DNA from: Anabaena catenula FACHB-362 | GTDB taxonomy: Bacteria; Cyanobacteriota; Cyanobacteriia; Cyanobacteriales; Nostocaceae | DNA: 33,262 nucleotides | Assembly (NCBI RefSeq): GCF_014698735.1 | Contig: NZ_JACJTQ010000054.1 | Coordinates: forward strand, 1 to 33,262 | Direction of reading: 5' to 3' | The notes under the pieces: model-generated | What the model saw: only the letters and a program-made list of their open reading frames with translations | Databases searched by the model: none | Told to the model about the DNA's origin: nothing | Made by a program: the position numbers and the translations under genes | Shown here: piece by piece, positions 33,110 to 33,262 of the stretch | Layout: each line of letters starts with the position of its first letter | Position numbering within the stretch: the first letter of the stretch is position 1

Positions 33110-33262
<153 letters not shown>

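Overview
The window looks like chromosome of a filamentous, probably heterocyst-forming cyanobacterium (Nostocales). The evidence is a cyanobacterial 16S rRNA 5' end, a photosystem II D2 (psbD) 3' end, a DnaB with the intein type known from Synechocystis, an SLH/OprB porin, at least fifteen HIP1 octamers (GCGATCGC), and dense nested intergenic repeats. Genus and species cannot be fixed from what is visible.

Layout. 1-106 is the 5' end of a 16S rRNA gene on the minus strand, with its promoter at 275-304. Next come a phasin-like coiled-coil protein and a membrane-anchored FKBP isomerase (plus), then a minus-strand housekeeping block: dnaB with intein, rplI and gloB. From 6370 to 14268 all genes are on the plus strand and form a surface-glycan locus: a decayed fucosyltransferase-like remnant, a GT4 glycosyltransferase, an ABC exporter with an unusual C-terminal tail, a GT10 fucosyltransferase-like enzyme, and three paralogous GT8-like transferases with DxD motifs, closed by a terminator. 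The likely logic is glycan assembly by the transferases and export by the ABC protein; the product is unknown.

The region 14385-19859 (minus) holds a small membrane protein, an ABC1/UbiB-family kinase and a large M1 aminopeptidase with a HEAT-like tail. Then come a DUF3352 protein (plus), MscL (minus), and a translationally coupled methyltransferase/PrsW-type membrane protease pair (plus). After a MITE nested in another repeat lie a tandem-domain QueD/PTPS protein (minus), an isolated SMEK-domain protein that may belong to a defence module (plus), a truncated antitoxin-like ORF, a J-domain protein, and an Rrf2 regulator followed directly by cysK (minus). The right end has an SLH porin, about 1.1 kb of repeat mosaic, an apparently unannotated 0.3 kb transcription unit on the minus strand, and the end of a psbD gene with no psbC behind it.

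The strongest candidates for something undescribed are: (1) the ABC exporter whose C-terminus carries two tandem histidine-kinase dimerisation-like segments, both lacking the phospho-accepting histidine; (2) the minus-strand RNA unit at about 32682-33013, with promoter, perfect Shine-Dalgarno, 23-codon ORF, long-range stem, mutually exclusive pairings and strong terminator; (3) the tandem QueD whose first domain has lost its catalytic histidine. All calls come from reading the sequence without database searches.
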